A program made the translations under genes and the position numbers. Below, piece after piece: positions 24,923 to 34,203 of a stretch of DNA of 63,247 bases (its first letter is position 1; every line of letters starts with the position of its first letter). The stretch is from assembly GCF_021021415.1 (NCBI RefSeq), contig NZ_JAINWJ010000051.1, positions 1 through 63,247 of the forward strand, written 5' to 3'. The notes below the pieces were generated by a model, which had not been told where the DNA came from, ran no database searches, and was given only the letters and a program-made list of their open reading frames with translations. Source of the stretch: Martelella mediterranea. GTDB lineage: Bacteria > Pseudomonadota > Alphaproteobacteria > Rhizobiales > Rhizobiaceae.

Positions 24923-26742
24923 TGGATCTCGACACATGGAAAAAGGCCTGGGCGTTGCTTGATGCGCGCGAGCGCCGCAATGCGTGGATCACGCTCGCTG
25001 TCGTCATCCTCGGTGCGCTGTCATCGGCCCTGATGGTAGGATCGGTCTTGCCGTTCCTGTCGGTGCTGTCCGATCCCGGCAGGATCGAGCGTGTTTCGGC
25101 TTTGAATTGGGCCTACAAGACTTTCGGCTTCGACGGGGATTACGCCTTTCTGGTCGCGCTGGGTGGTGCTTCTTTCGCCGTGATCGTGATGACGAGCCTA
25201 ATACAGATTGGAAAGACCTATGTGGTGGCGCGCTTTGCCATGATGCGTGTTCACTCCATTAGTCACCGTCTTTTGATTGCCTATCTGCGTCAGCCTTACC
25301 CCTTCTTTCTTAACCGGCATACTGGTGAGATGAGCACAAGGGTGTTGGCGGAGTCGGAGCAATTGGTTGTGCAGTTTCTGCGTCCCGCTGCGGAACTCAT
25401 TGCCTCGATGCTCACCGTCATCGCTATCGTCAGTCTGCTTATGTGGGTAGATCCAATCATCGCAGTTATCGCGTTCGGTGTCTTGGGCGGCGTTTATGGT
25501 GCGGTCTATGTGTTCAGCCGCCGCATCCTGAAAGGCTACGGACGTGCGCGCGCTGCGGCCAACAGCGAGCGGTTCCGGATTGCCAACGAGGCGCTTGGCG
25601 GAATCAAGGATATAAAGTTGCTTGGCCGGGAATGGTCTTATGCAGCCCGATATGCCAATCCATCGCAGCGCATGGCGCGCGCGATCGTGGGGGTACAGGT
25701 ACTTTCGCAAGTGCCGCAATTCGCGCTGCAGGCTGTTGCATTCGGCGGCGTCATACTGCTCTGCATCGTGCTGATGGATGCAGAAGGCCTTGCCTCAGGC
25801 GCAGCGCTCGGAGGTATACTGCCGATTCTAGGCGTTTTCGCCTTTGCAGGCCAGCGTCTGATGCCGGAACTCGGGAAGCTTTACCAGTCTCTAGCGCAAC
25901 TTCAGGCTGGAAGCGCCGCCGTGGAAGTCGTCCATGACGACTTGATGGGTAAGGCCGGGTCGGGCAGTCTGCCGCAGCTTATCCCGGCGGCACTCGGCTT
26001 CAAGAAGCGTCTTGAGTTCCGACGAATCTCCTACCGTTATCCCAATGCCGAACTTGCTGGGTTGAAGGATGTCTCGTTCGATATCCGTGCGGGTGAGCGG
26101 ATCGGCGTTGTCGGCAGCACGGGGGCGGGCAAGACGACGCTGGCGGATCTAGTGCTGGGCCTGCTGACACCAGAGGAGGGGCGCATTTTGGTCGACGGGA
26201 CAGAGATCACCCCCGACAACCTGCGGGCTTGGCAGCAAACTGTCGGCTATGTGCCGCAGGACATCTTTCTCACCGATGGGAGTATTTCCGAAAACATCGC
26301 TCTTGGCGTGCCGCCGCAGGAAATCGACGACGCACGCGTACGCCGCGCATCCGAGATCGCCCGCATCGATGCGTTCATCCGTGAAGAACTGCCTGACGGC
26401 TATGCCACAACCATAGGCGAGCGCGGCGTGCGCCTTTCGGGCGGACAGCGCCAACGCATCGGGATCGCGCGCGCGCTTTACCACGATGCCGAACTAATCG
26501 TTTTTGACGAAGCCACGAGCGCGCTCGACAATCTCACCGAGTTCGAGGTCATGGCCGCTATCGACGCACTTCCCGGTGACAAGACAGTGCTTATGATTGC
26601 GCACCGGTTGAGCACGTTGAAACACTGCGACCAGATTATCGTTCTGGACAAGGGGTGGCTAGTGGGCTGTGACACGTGGGAGGCACTGATGGAGAACAAT
26701 CCGGCTTTTCAGAAAATTGCCACGGTCACCGACGCTGCCTGA
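24919..26742 (+). CDS. ABC exporter, fused membrane and ATPase domains (polysaccharide/lipid flippase-like)
   Basis: A 607-residue half-transporter. Six hydrophobic segments lie in residues about 20-320. The nucleotide-binding domain has Walker A GSTGAGKTT (about residue 399), Q-loop GYVPQDIFLTDGSI, signature LSGGQRQR and Walker B LIVFDEATSALD. It resembles PglK/MsbA-type flippases that move lipid-linked sugars. The start overlaps the tviB fragment. The first 230 residues are closely similar to the truncated gene at 43377-44072. It is the only complete exporter in the locus. Confidence 0.88.
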   Translation: MMDLDTWKKAWALLDARERRNAWITLAVVILGALSSALMVGSVLPFLSVLSDPGRIERVSALNWAYKTFGFDGDYAFLVALGGASFAVIVMTSLIQIGKTYVVARFAMMRVHSISHRLLIAYLRQPYPFFLNRHTGEMSTRVLAESEQLVVQFLRPAAELIASMLTVIAIVSLLMWVDPIIAVIAFGVLGGVYGAVYVFSRRILKGYGRARAAANSERFRIANEALGGIKDIKLLGREWSYAARYANPSQRMARAIVGVQVLSQVPQFALQAVAFGGVILLCIVLMDAEGLASGAALGGILPILGVFAFAGQRLMPELGKLYQSLAQLQAGSAAVEVVHDDLMGKAGSGSLPQLIPAALGFKKRLEFRRISYRYPNAELAGLKDVSFDIRAGERIGVVGSTGAGKTTLADLVLGLLTPEEGRILVDGTEITPDNLRAWQQTVGYVPQDIFLTDGSISENIALGVPPQEIDDARVRRASEIARIDAFIREELPDGYATTIGERGVRLSGGQRQRIGIARALYHDAELIVFDEATSALDNLTEFEVMAAIDALPGDKTVLMIAHRLSTLKHCDQIIVLDKGWLVGCDTWEALMENNPAFQKIATVTDAA

Positions 26743-26771
26743 ACACCTATTCATTAAGGACACCACATTAC

Positions 26772-27770
26772 ATGCTTTCCAACTCCATCATCCTGATCAC
26801 CGGCGGCACGGGCTCTTTCGGGCACGCGTTCCTGCCCATGGTGCTTGAGAGATACAACCCGAAGAAGGTCATCGTTCTGTCGCGTGACGAGATGAAGCAA
26901 TGGGAAATGGCCAAGCTTTACGGCGATGACAGCCGCGTGCGGTTCTTTATCGGCGATGTGCGCGACCGCGACCGGCTTTACCGGGCCTTCGATGGGGTAG
27001 ATTACGTCGTCCACGCCGCGGCCACCAAGATCGTGCCCACTGCCGAGTACAACCCATTCGAGTGCATAAAGACCAATGTCAACGGCGCGATGAACGTGAT
27101 CGACGCGGCCATCGACAAGGGGGTCAAGGGGGTGGTGGCGCTGTCGACCGACAAAGCCTCATCCCCGATCAACCTTTACGGCGCGTCGAAACTGGCTTCG
27201 GACAAGCTGTTTGTGTCGGGCAATGCCTATGCGGGCGAACACGGCACGCGGTTCTCGGTGGTGCGTTACGGCAACGTGATGGGATCGCGCGGATCGGTCA
27301 TCCCGTTCTTCATGTCGGTCGCTGACAAGGGTGTTCTGCCGATCACCGACAGCCGTATGACCCGCTTCATGATATCGCTGGAGCAGGGCGTCGAACTGGT
27401 CTGGCACGCCTTCGAGGACATGGTCGGCGGCGAAATCTACGTCAAGAAGATCCCCTCGATGAAGGTCATCGACATCGCCCGCGTGGTAGCCCCCGCGGCG
27501 CGCCACGAGATCGTCGGCATCCGTCCCGGTGAAAAGCTGCACGAGCAGATGATCGGCATCGAGGACGCGCCCTACACGTACGAATACGACGCGCATTTCA
27601 AGATCCTGCCGGCGATCAACAGGTGGGCCGATGACCCCGCGCGCATCAAGGATGGGCGCAAGGTAGCGGAGGATTTCAGCTACACCAGCGATGGCAACCC
27701 CGAGTGGCTGAGCGACACGGCTCTAGCCGACTGGATAGTAACGAACAAGAGCAAGATCGGAGCGATTTGA
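26772..27770 (+). CDS. pseB: UDP-N-acetylglucosamine 4,6-dehydratase (inverting), PseB
   Basis: A 332-residue extended SDR with TGGTGSFG near residues 10-17, the STDKA motif and YGASK of the inverting 4,6-dehydratases, and MTRFMI further on. It catalyses the first step of CMP-pseudaminic acid synthesis. ATG 26772 is chosen because the protein then begins MLSNSIILITGGTG; the open frame upstream overlaps the exporter. It heads a tightly packed pse gene run. Confidence 0.9.
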   Translation: MLSNSIILITGGTGSFGHAFLPMVLERYNPKKVIVLSRDEMKQWEMAKLYGDDSRVRFFIGDVRDRDRLYRAFDGVDYVVHAAATKIVPTAEYNPFECIKTNVNGAMNVIDAAIDKGVKGVVALSTDKASSPINLYGASKLASDKLFVSGNAYAGEHGTRFSVVRYGNVMGSRGSVIPFFMSVADKGVLPITDSRMTRFMISLEQGVELVWHAFEDMVGGEIYVKKIPSMKVIDIARVVAPAARHEIVGIRPGEKLHEQMIGIEDAPYTYEYDAHFKILPAINRWADDPARIKDGRKVAEDFSYTSDGNPEWLSDTALADWIVTNKSKIGAI

Positions 27771-28921
27771 TGATTCCTTACGGCCGGCAGATCATCAGTG
27801 AAGACGACATCGCCGCGGTCGAGGCGGTGTTGCGCGCAGATTTTCTGACGCAGGGGCCGGTTTTGCCGCGTTTCGAGCAAGCGGTGGCGGGCCGCGTGGG
27901 GGCACGGCACGCCGTGGCGGTCAATTCCGCCACCTCGGCGCTACACATCGCCTGCCTAGCGCTTGATCTTGGACCGGGCGACCTGCTCTGGACTTCGCCC
28001 ATCACCTTCGTAGCGTCGGCCAATTGCGGGCGCTACTGCGGTTCCGAGGTAGATTTCGTCGATATCGACCCCGAGACCTTCAACATCTGCGCGCAGGCGT
28101 TGGAGGCAAAGCTTGATGCCGCCGCAAGCGCGGGCCGCCTGCCCAAGGTGATCGTCGCCGTGCACATGTGCGGGCAATCCCCAGACATGGCACGGATCGC
28201 CACGCTGGCCCACGCTCATGGCGTGCGGCTGATCGAGGATGCCAGCCATTCCATCGGTGCGGACTACCTTGGCGCACCGGTGGGCAATTGCGCCTATTCC
28301 GACATCACTGTGTTCAGCTTTCACCCGGTCAAGATTATCACCACCGCCGAAGGGGGCATGGCGCTAACCAATGATCCAGAGCTTGCCGTGCGGATGGAGC
28401 GCCTGCGCAGCCATGGCATAACCCGCGACCCCGCGCTAATGACCCAAGCGCCCGACGGGCCGTGGTATTACCAGCAGCTGGACCTGGGCTGGAACTACCG
28501 CATGACCGAGATGCAGGCGGCCCTGGGCCTGAGCCAGATGGACCAGCTGGACAGGTTCATCGCGCGGCGCCGGGCCGTGGCGGATGCGTATGACCAGCTT
28601 CTGGCGGATCTGCCACTGCGCTGCCCCGGGCGGATGGAAAGGTCGGAGTCGTCCTGGCACCTTTACATCATCCGGCTGGATGACCCGACCCTCCACCGCG
28701 CGACGTTCGAGGCGTTGCGCGCGGACGGGATCGGCGTGAACCTGCATTACATCCCGGTACATCTGCAGCCTTATTATCGCGACCTTGGCTTTGCCCCCGG
28801 CGATTTCCCGGCTTCCGAGTTTTACTATGCCCGCGCCATCTCGATCCCGCTGCATGCTGGATTGACGGATGACGAGCAGGCGCGGGTTGTTGCAGCACTA
28901 TCAGACGCGCTCACCACATGA
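27770..28921 (+). CDS. pseC: UDP-4-amino-4,6-dideoxy-N-acetyl-altrosamine transaminase, PseC
   Basis: A 383-residue DegT/DnrJ-type PLP aminotransferase. The PLP lysine is in FHPVKIITTAEGG, with the upstream substrate loop VAVNSATSALHIACLA and the acidic IEDASHSIGADYLG. The start overlaps the pseB stop (TGATG). It makes the 4-amino sugar from the PseB product. Confidence 0.9.
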   Translation: MIPYGRQIISEDDIAAVEAVLRADFLTQGPVLPRFEQAVAGRVGARHAVAVNSATSALHIACLALDLGPGDLLWTSPITFVASANCGRYCGSEVDFVDIDPETFNICAQALEAKLDAAASAGRLPKVIVAVHMCGQSPDMARIATLAHAHGVRLIEDASHSIGADYLGAPVGNCAYSDITVFSFHPVKIITTAEGGMALTNDPELAVRMERLRSHGITRDPALMTQAPDGPWYYQQLDLGWNYRMTEMQAALGLSQMDQLDRFIARRRAVADAYDQLLADLPLRCPGRMERSESSWHLYIIRLDDPTLHRATFEALRADGIGVNLHYIPVHLQPYYRDLGFAPGDFPASEFYYARAISIPLHAGLTDDEQARVVAALSDALTT

Positions 28922-29619
28922 GCATCTGCATCATTCCGGCACGGGGTGGGTCCAAACGCATCCCGCGCAAGAATATCCGCGACTTCTGCGGTCGGCCGAT
29001 GATCGCTTGGTCCATCCAGGCGGCTAAAGAAAGCGGATGCTTTGAGCAGATCGTTGTTTCGACAGATGATGATGAGATTGCTGAAACGGCTGAACATTAC
29101 GGGGCCGAAGCCCCTTTTCGCCGCAGCAAGGTATTAGCAGATGATCACACACCAACTGTGCCCGTCATCGCCGACGCCATTGAGCGACTGAACGTAGCCG
29201 CCAAAACACCTGTCTGCTGCCTATATGCAACAGCGCCATTTGTTACGCTAGACGACCTGCGGGCTGGATTGATACTCTTGGAAGAGACGGGCGCACCGTT
29301 CGTTCTGAGCGTGACAACCTACGCTTTCCCTATTCAACGCGCCTTGCGGCGGAACAGTGCTGGCGAAGTCGAGATGTTCGATCCCGACCAAATGCAGACC
29401 CGCTCGCAGGATCTGGAAGAGGCTTGGCACGACGCCGGGCAGTTCTACTGGGGCCGGGCAGAGACTTGGGCCAGTAACCAAAGGATTTTCGGTCCGGGTG
29501 CACAGAGCCTGATCCTACCGCGCCATCGCGTGCAGGACATTGATACCGAAGAGGATTGGGTGCGTGCGGAACAAATGATGCAGATATCAGGGATTAAAAG
29601 GGCTAAGAAGGATGAGTAA
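28918..29619 (+). CDS. pseF: Pseudaminic acid cytidylyltransferase, PseF
   Basis: A 233-residue nucleotidyltransferase beginning MSICIIPARGGSKRIPRKN, the CMP-sugar synthetase signature, with STDDDEIAETAEHYGAE and DIDTEEDWVRAE downstream. It activates pseudaminic acid as CMP-Pse. ATGA overlap with pseC. Confidence 0.9.
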   Translation: MSICIIPARGGSKRIPRKNIRDFCGRPMIAWSIQAAKESGCFEQIVVSTDDDEIAETAEHYGAEAPFRRSKVLADDHTPTVPVIADAIERLNVAAKTPVCCLYATAPFVTLDDLRAGLILLEETGAPFVLSVTTYAFPIQRALRRNSAGEVEMFDPDQMQTRSQDLEEAWHDAGQFYWGRAETWASNQRIFGPGAQSLILPRHRVQDIDTEEDWVRAEQMMQISGIKRAKKDE

Positions 29620-30256
29620 GAAACATTCTTTCAGAACAGAACAGGAAGCGTTTTGGGCAGGGGACTTCGGGACAGATTATATCAACCGAAACATTGGAGA
29701 TGACCTACTCGCTTCAAACTTAGCGTTTTTTTCAAAAGCCTTGGGATCAGCGCGAAGTGTAAAAACATGCGTGGAATTTGGCGCAAATATAGGCATGAAC
29801 CTCAAAGCCTTAAAGCTGCTCTATCCATCAATGCATATTCAGGGTATCGAGATCAATTTGGATGCGGCAACCCGATTGGCGAAAAGCATTGGCGAGGAAA
29901 ACGTTATCAAGGGCTCCATCCTTGAGGTTTCTCCACCAGAATGTGACCTGGCGCTAATCAAAGGTGTTCTTATTCATATAGATCCTGAATCGCTGCCCTT
30001 AGTGTACAGAAAAATTACCGCAGCCACGCGTCGTTACCTTCTTGTTGCTGAATACTACAATCCTGCACCGGTGGCGATAAATTATCGTGGTCACGAAAAT
30101 CGACTTTATAAGAGAGACTTTGCAGGAGAAATTATGGATGCACACCCCGAGATGACACTTATCGATTATGGTTTTGTCTATCGCCATGACCCCCATTTTC
30201 CGCAAGATGATATCACTTGGTTTCTACTTGAAAAGAAAAACGAAGTTTCGGTGTAG
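29612..30256 (+). CDS. Pseudaminic-acid-biosynthesis-associated methyltransferase
   Basis: A 214-residue SAM-dependent methylase: CVEFGANIGMNLKALKLLYP is motif I, followed by IQGIEINLDAA and LIKGVLIHIDPESL. It matches the small methylase family often found inside pse clusters (pseudaminic acid biosynthesis-associated methylase). It overlaps pseF by 8 bp. Base composition is clearly more AT-rich than its neighbours, a sign of separate acquisition. The target is unknown; an O- or N-methyl group on the nonulosonic acid is plausible. Confidence 0.72.
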   Translation: MSKKHSFRTEQEAFWAGDFGTDYINRNIGDDLLASNLAFFSKALGSARSVKTCVEFGANIGMNLKALKLLYPSMHIQGIEINLDAATRLAKSIGEENVIKGSILEVSPPECDLALIKGVLIHIDPESLPLVYRKITAATRRYLLVAEYYNPAPVAINYRGHENRLYKRDFAGEIMDAHPEMTLIDYGFVYRHDPHFPQDDITWFLLEKKNEVSV

Positions 30257-30291
30257 TGAACTCGTTTGGCATAACTAAATTGCATACATCC

Positions 30292-31380
30292 ATGACCATC
30301 GCCTTCCGCGCCGACGCGTCGCTGAGTATCGGCACGGGCCACGTCATGCGTTGCCTGACGCTGGCGCGTGACTTGCGGGCGCGAGGGGCGACGTGTCGCT
30401 TTGTCACGCGGGCACTGCCGGGGCACCTAGCCGCACAGATTGAGGCGGCCGGGTTTGGCCTTGCGCTTCTGCCCGCAGGGACCGGCCCGGCACCCGAAGC
30501 GCCTCCCGCGCATGCGGCTTGGGCCTGTGTGGATTGGGCCACGGATGCCGCGGAAACCCGCGCCGCACTGGATGACAGACCGGATTGGCTGGTGATGGAC
30601 CATTACGCCTTCGATGCGCGCTGGCAGCGCGCGGTACGGCCCGAGGGCTCCAAGCTGATGGTGATCGACGATTTGGCCGACCGCCCGCATGACTGCGATA
30701 TGCTGCTGGACCAGAACCTGGGCCATGACGCGCACGACTACGACGGGCTTGTGCCGGAACATTGCATCTGTCTGACAGGCCCGCGCCATGCGCTGTTGCG
30801 CCCCGAGTTTGCACAAACGCGCGCAAGCGCATTGGCAGAGCGGGTGAGGCGCGGGTTGCGCCATCTGCTGATCAACATGGGCGGCGTCGATCTGCTGGAT
30901 GCCACATCTCAGGTACTGCGCGCCGTGAAGGGGGCTGATCTTCCCGAGGATTTGCGTATCACGGTGGTGATGGGGGCGCGAGCCCCGGCACTGGATCATG
31001 TCCGCGCATTAGCCCGTGACATGCCGCGCCCGACAGAGATAGCCGCCGACGTGACCGATATGGCCGCGCGCATGGCATCTGCCGATTTGGCCATCGGGGC
31101 CGCTGGCTCGACCACATGGGAGCGCTGCGCCCTAGGTCTACCCACGATCATCGTGGAGATTGCGGACAACCAGGCCGGAATCGCACGGGCGCTGAGTGAC
31201 GCAGGCGCCGCGCTGTACCCCGGCCCATTGAATGTTCCGGAGTTTGCGCAGAACCTTCAAGCCGCGCTGGCAGCGGCGCCGTCGCAGTTGGGCAAAATGT
31301 CAGATCGGGCCGCCGATATTTGTGATGGTAACGGGGCGGCACGGGTGGTTGCGGCACTTCACATGGAGACATTTGCATGA
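30292..31380 (+). CDS. pseG: UDP-2,4-diacetamido-2,4,6-trideoxy-altropyranose hydrolase, PseG
   Basis: About 362 residues beginning MTIAFRADASLSIGTGHVMRCLTLA, the PseG/SpsG signature with its catalytic His. A C-terminal GT-B-like half carries AIGAAGSTTWERCALGLPTI. A GTG at 30256 is in frame, but ATG 30292 fits the family start. It removes UDP to release the amino sugar for PseI. The next start overlaps its stop (ATGA). Confidence 0.87.
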   Translation: MTIAFRADASLSIGTGHVMRCLTLARDLRARGATCRFVTRALPGHLAAQIEAAGFGLALLPAGTGPAPEAPPAHAAWACVDWATDAAETRAALDDRPDWLVMDHYAFDARWQRAVRPEGSKLMVIDDLADRPHDCDMLLDQNLGHDAHDYDGLVPEHCICLTGPRHALLRPEFAQTRASALAERVRRGLRHLLINMGGVDLLDATSQVLRAVKGADLPEDLRITVVMGARAPALDHVRALARDMPRPTEIAADVTDMAARMASADLAIGAAGSTTWERCALGLPTIIVEIADNQAGIARALSDAGAALYPGPLNVPEFAQNLQAALAAAPSQLGKMSDRAADICDGNGAARVVAALHMETFA

Positions 31381-32027
31381 AAATTGATCTGTTGTGTTCG
31401 AGCCAAGACCATCCAGTCAACCCATGGCTGGTAACATGGGGAGAGGAGCGTGCGCAGCAACACGAGATAAGGATTCTGCGCCGCAAGAATCAACTGAAAT
31501 CTGGCGACATACTTTTCCTGATATCCTGTACAGAGATGATCTCAGCCGAACTACGCGCGCTTTATGGGCGTTGTGTGGTCCTCCACGCAAGCGCTTTGCC
31601 AAAAGGACGCGGCTGGAGCCCGCATGTGTGGGCTATTCTGGAGGGGGCAAAGACCATAACGGTATCTGCCATTAGTGCTGAGGATCCTGTCGACAGCGGC
31701 GATATTTGGGCTCAGAAAACCTTCGATGTTATCCCCCATGCGCTATATGATGAGATCAACACATGTCTTTTTGAGACCGAAATCGCACTTCTGGATCAGG
31801 TTATCAGGATGGTCGAGAATGGCGATGCACCTCATCCTCAGCCCGATGACGAGGCAACCTACTATCCGCGCAGGACGCCAAGAGACAGTGAACTCGATCC
31901 AAGCCTGTCCATTGCCGAACAATTTGATAAAATTAGGGTCAGTGATCCGAACAGATTTCCTGCCTTCTTCGAAATGCATGGTGCTGTGTTTTCTGTCATT
32001 CTGAAAAAGGTCCAAAGAGATGACTAG
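31377..32027 (+). CDS. Formyltransferase-family protein in the pse cluster
   Basis: A 216-residue protein related to the formyl-transfer domain of methionyl-tRNA formyltransferase. The core VVLHASALPKGRGWSPHVWAIL holds the conserved His, and DPVDSGDIWAQ holds the conserved Asp. The Asn of the canonical Asn-x-His triad is Val. No PseH-type GNAT acetyltransferase is present, so this protein sits where PseH would act. I infer N-formylation, or another acylation, of the 4-amino group that becomes C7 of pseudaminic acid. Confidence 0.7.
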   Translation: MKIDLLCSSQDHPVNPWLVTWGEERAQQHEIRILRRKNQLKSGDILFLISCTEMISAELRALYGRCVVLHASALPKGRGWSPHVWAILEGAKTITVSAISAEDPVDSGDIWAQKTFDVIPHALYDEINTCLFETEIALLDQVIRMVENGDAPHPQPDDEATYYPRRTPRDSELDPSLSIAEQFDKIRVSDPNRFPAFFEMHGAVFSVILKKVQRDD

Positions 32028-33072
32028 CATAATAATCGACGGTCGGCCTATCGGACCCGGTCACCCGCCTTATGTGATTGCCGAACTCTCGGCCAACCAT
32101 AACGGTGATCTGGCGCAGGCGCTGCAGATCATTGACGCTGCGGTTGAGGCAGGGGCGGATGCTGTCAAAATCCAGACATACCGGCCCGATACAATCACGC
32201 TGAAATCCGACGCGCCGGATTTCCAGATTACCGAAGGGCTCTGGGCAGGGCGCACGCTGTATGACCTGTATGAATGGGCTCATACCCCGTGGGAGTGGCA
32301 CGAAGAATTGTTCGCCCATGCCGCTAGGCGCGAGATCACGCTGTTTTCCTCGCCCTTCGACCCGACAGCAGTGGACCTGTTGCAGGGTCTTGGCACCGCG
32401 GCCTACAAGATCGCTAGCTTCGAAGCGGTGGACCTGCCGCTGATCCGCTATGTCGCCGCTCAGGGCAAGCCGATGATCATATCCACCGGGATGGCCGATC
32501 TGGAAGAGATCACCGAAGCGGTCGAAGCTGCCCGCGAGGGCGGCTGCCAGCAGCTGGCGTTGCTGCATTGCGTGTCTGGCTATCCGGCGCCTGCGGCGGA
32601 TTACAACCTTGCGACCATCGCCGACATGGCGGCTCGCTTCGGCGTGCCTGTGGGACTATCAGACCATACACTCGACAACACCACAGCTATTGCAAGTATC
32701 GCTCTAGGAGCATGCATTATCGAGAAACACATGACACTGGACCGCACGGGTGGCGGACCTGACGATAGCTTTTCACTGGAACCTGCTGAGTTCATGACCC
32801 TGTGCGAGGGCGCGCGCACTGCCTGGGAAGCTGTCGGTAGCGTCGACTACGGGCGCAAGTCGAGTGAGCAGGGAAATGTAAAGTTCCGGCGCTCACTGTA
32901 TTTCGTGAAAGATATGAAGGCAGGTGATCTCGTGACTGAAGATTGTGTGCGAAGCGTGCGGCCAGGATACGGGTTAGCGCCGAAGTTTTTAGAATTGATT
33001 CTTGGAAAGAAGGTGCTGCATGATAGGAAAAAAAATACGCCAGTAAATCTTAACCTGATCGCCGATTATTAG
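32020..33072 (+). CDS. pseI: Pseudaminic acid synthase, PseI (NeuB family)
   Basis: A 350-residue NeuB-type TIM barrel (PYVIAELSANHNGDLAQAL, AVKIQTYRPDTITL, IEKHMTLDRTGGGPDDSFSL) with a C-terminal SAF/antifreeze-like domain from about residue 285. It condenses the released altrose derivative with PEP to make pseudaminic acid. It overlaps the formyltransferase gene by 8 bp. Confidence 0.9.
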   Translation: MTSIIIDGRPIGPGHPPYVIAELSANHNGDLAQALQIIDAAVEAGADAVKIQTYRPDTITLKSDAPDFQITEGLWAGRTLYDLYEWAHTPWEWHEELFAHAARREITLFSSPFDPTAVDLLQGLGTAAYKIASFEAVDLPLIRYVAAQGKPMIISTGMADLEEITEAVEAAREGGCQQLALLHCVSGYPAPAADYNLATIADMAARFGVPVGLSDHTLDNTTAIASIALGACIIEKHMTLDRTGGGPDDSFSLEPAEFMTLCEGARTAWEAVGSVDYGRKSSEQGNVKFRRSLYFVKDMKAGDLVTEDCVRSVRPGYGLAPKFLELILGKKVLHDRKKNTPVNLNLIADY

Positions 33073-33093
33073 CGCTTTCTTGCTGGAAAAAAA

Positions 33094-34095
33094 ATGCACC
33101 CGGCCTTATCTGAGTGGCAACGCCCTGAAGATCTCAAAAAGCTAATTCCTCCCGTTCGTCCTGTGTGTGCAAAAGGAAGTATCGATAGATATGGATTTAC
33201 GTATTTACTGGCCGATATTTGCGGACTGAAAAAACCAAGGCGTACATTTTCAGAATGGCTACATGGATGGGCTTGGGACGATCAGCCAACGGAGGAAACG
33301 CTTGCTGTTGGCAACTTACATCGATCAGTACCAGTAGTTGTTCGAAACAACCTCGAATATGAAGCATTGAAGGCTGCAGGATTCAAGAAGGTGTTCATTG
33401 GAGGTTTGCCATTTTGCTATTTAGGAAATCAACACCTAGTACGAAATGATCATGCGCTCCTCGCTATCCCACCACATTCAGCTGAGTCAGAGCGATTAAA
33501 TGACTCCCAAATTGAATATTTTGATTACCTGGAGGCAATAAAGTCTGATTTTGATGGAGTATATGTTAGTATATTCCACTTAGATTGGGGTGGTGCATTG
33601 CATAAATCTGCGGAAAAGCGAGGCCTTAACGTTGTATTGGGCGCCCGTCCTGATGACGCAAACAGTCTTAGTAGGACCCGCTCATTGCTGGATGCATTTA
33701 AATTTGTAACTTCTAATACTATGGGTAGTCACTTTGTTTATGCTCTTTACGCGGGATGTCGTTTTTCTTTTTCAGGCCCATTATACAGCTACAACGAGGA
33801 GGTATTTCTTGGAAATGGAAATCCAAACAATCATTCGTTGTCTAGAGTGGAGCGGTTGATGGAAGTGCACTCAGAAAATTATCTTCGTTCCAGATTCGAT
33901 CGCTTCTTCTTAGATCACCCTCGAGATGGCAGATTCGATATCGCGCTTGGGCGATCGGAGATTGGGCATAGTAACATGTTGAATAGAAATAGAATTATAG
34001 AAGCGGTCGGCTGGACGGTCTACGGACAAATGCATGGCTATCTATGTGGAGCCATAAATCGCGCCCAAAGATTAATTGCGAGCTACAGAGAATAG
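33094..34095 (+). CDS. Unknown protein X (333 aa), candidate pseudaminyl transferase
   Basis: Not assigned to a known family. It is AT-rich compared with its neighbours. The stretch LLDAFKFVTSNTMGSHFVYALYAGCRFSFSGP resembles the nucleotide-sugar end of GT-B-like proteins that act late in surface glycan assembly. It directly follows pseI. A truncated homologue at 42946-43383 occupies the same place in the mirror operon, before a GT4 gene. Conserved linkage to nonulosonic acid genes suggests transfer of pseudaminic acid, but this is inference. A chain-modifying enzyme is also possible. Confidence 0.5.
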   Translation: MHPALSEWQRPEDLKKLIPPVRPVCAKGSIDRYGFTYLLADICGLKKPRRTFSEWLHGWAWDDQPTEETLAVGNLHRSVPVVVRNNLEYEALKAAGFKKVFIGGLPFCYLGNQHLVRNDHALLAIPPHSAESERLNDSQIEYFDYLEAIKSDFDGVYVSIFHLDWGGALHKSAEKRGLNVVLGARPDDANSLSRTRSLLDAFKFVTSNTMGSHFVYALYAGCRFSFSGPLYSYNEEVFLGNGNPNNHSLSRVERLMEVHSENYLRSRFDRFFLDHPRDGRFDIALGRSEIGHSNMLNRNRIIEAVGWTVYGQMHGYLCGAINRAQRLIASYRE

Positions 34096-34142
34096 CTCAC
34101 TAATCACCATCTTTCTCCCCGACCTCCGCGGCGGCGGTGCGG
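34076..34142 (+). pseudogene. GT4 glycosyltransferase, N-terminal stub cut by IS3
   Basis: Reading from TTG 34076 gives LITIFLPDLRGGGA, the typical GT4 N-terminus, then runs into the IS3 inverted repeat at 34143. It is homologous to the start of the GT4 gene at 41861-42952 (LISIILPDLRGGGAERV), which lies after the X homologue in the mirror operon. The rest of the gene is not found on the other side of the IS. Confidence 0.6.
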
Positions 34143-34203
34143 TGAAGTGGCTCGGTTTGTTTGAACAGGCTGCTGGTCGTTCTTAAGTGGTTTCCGGCCT
34201 TGT

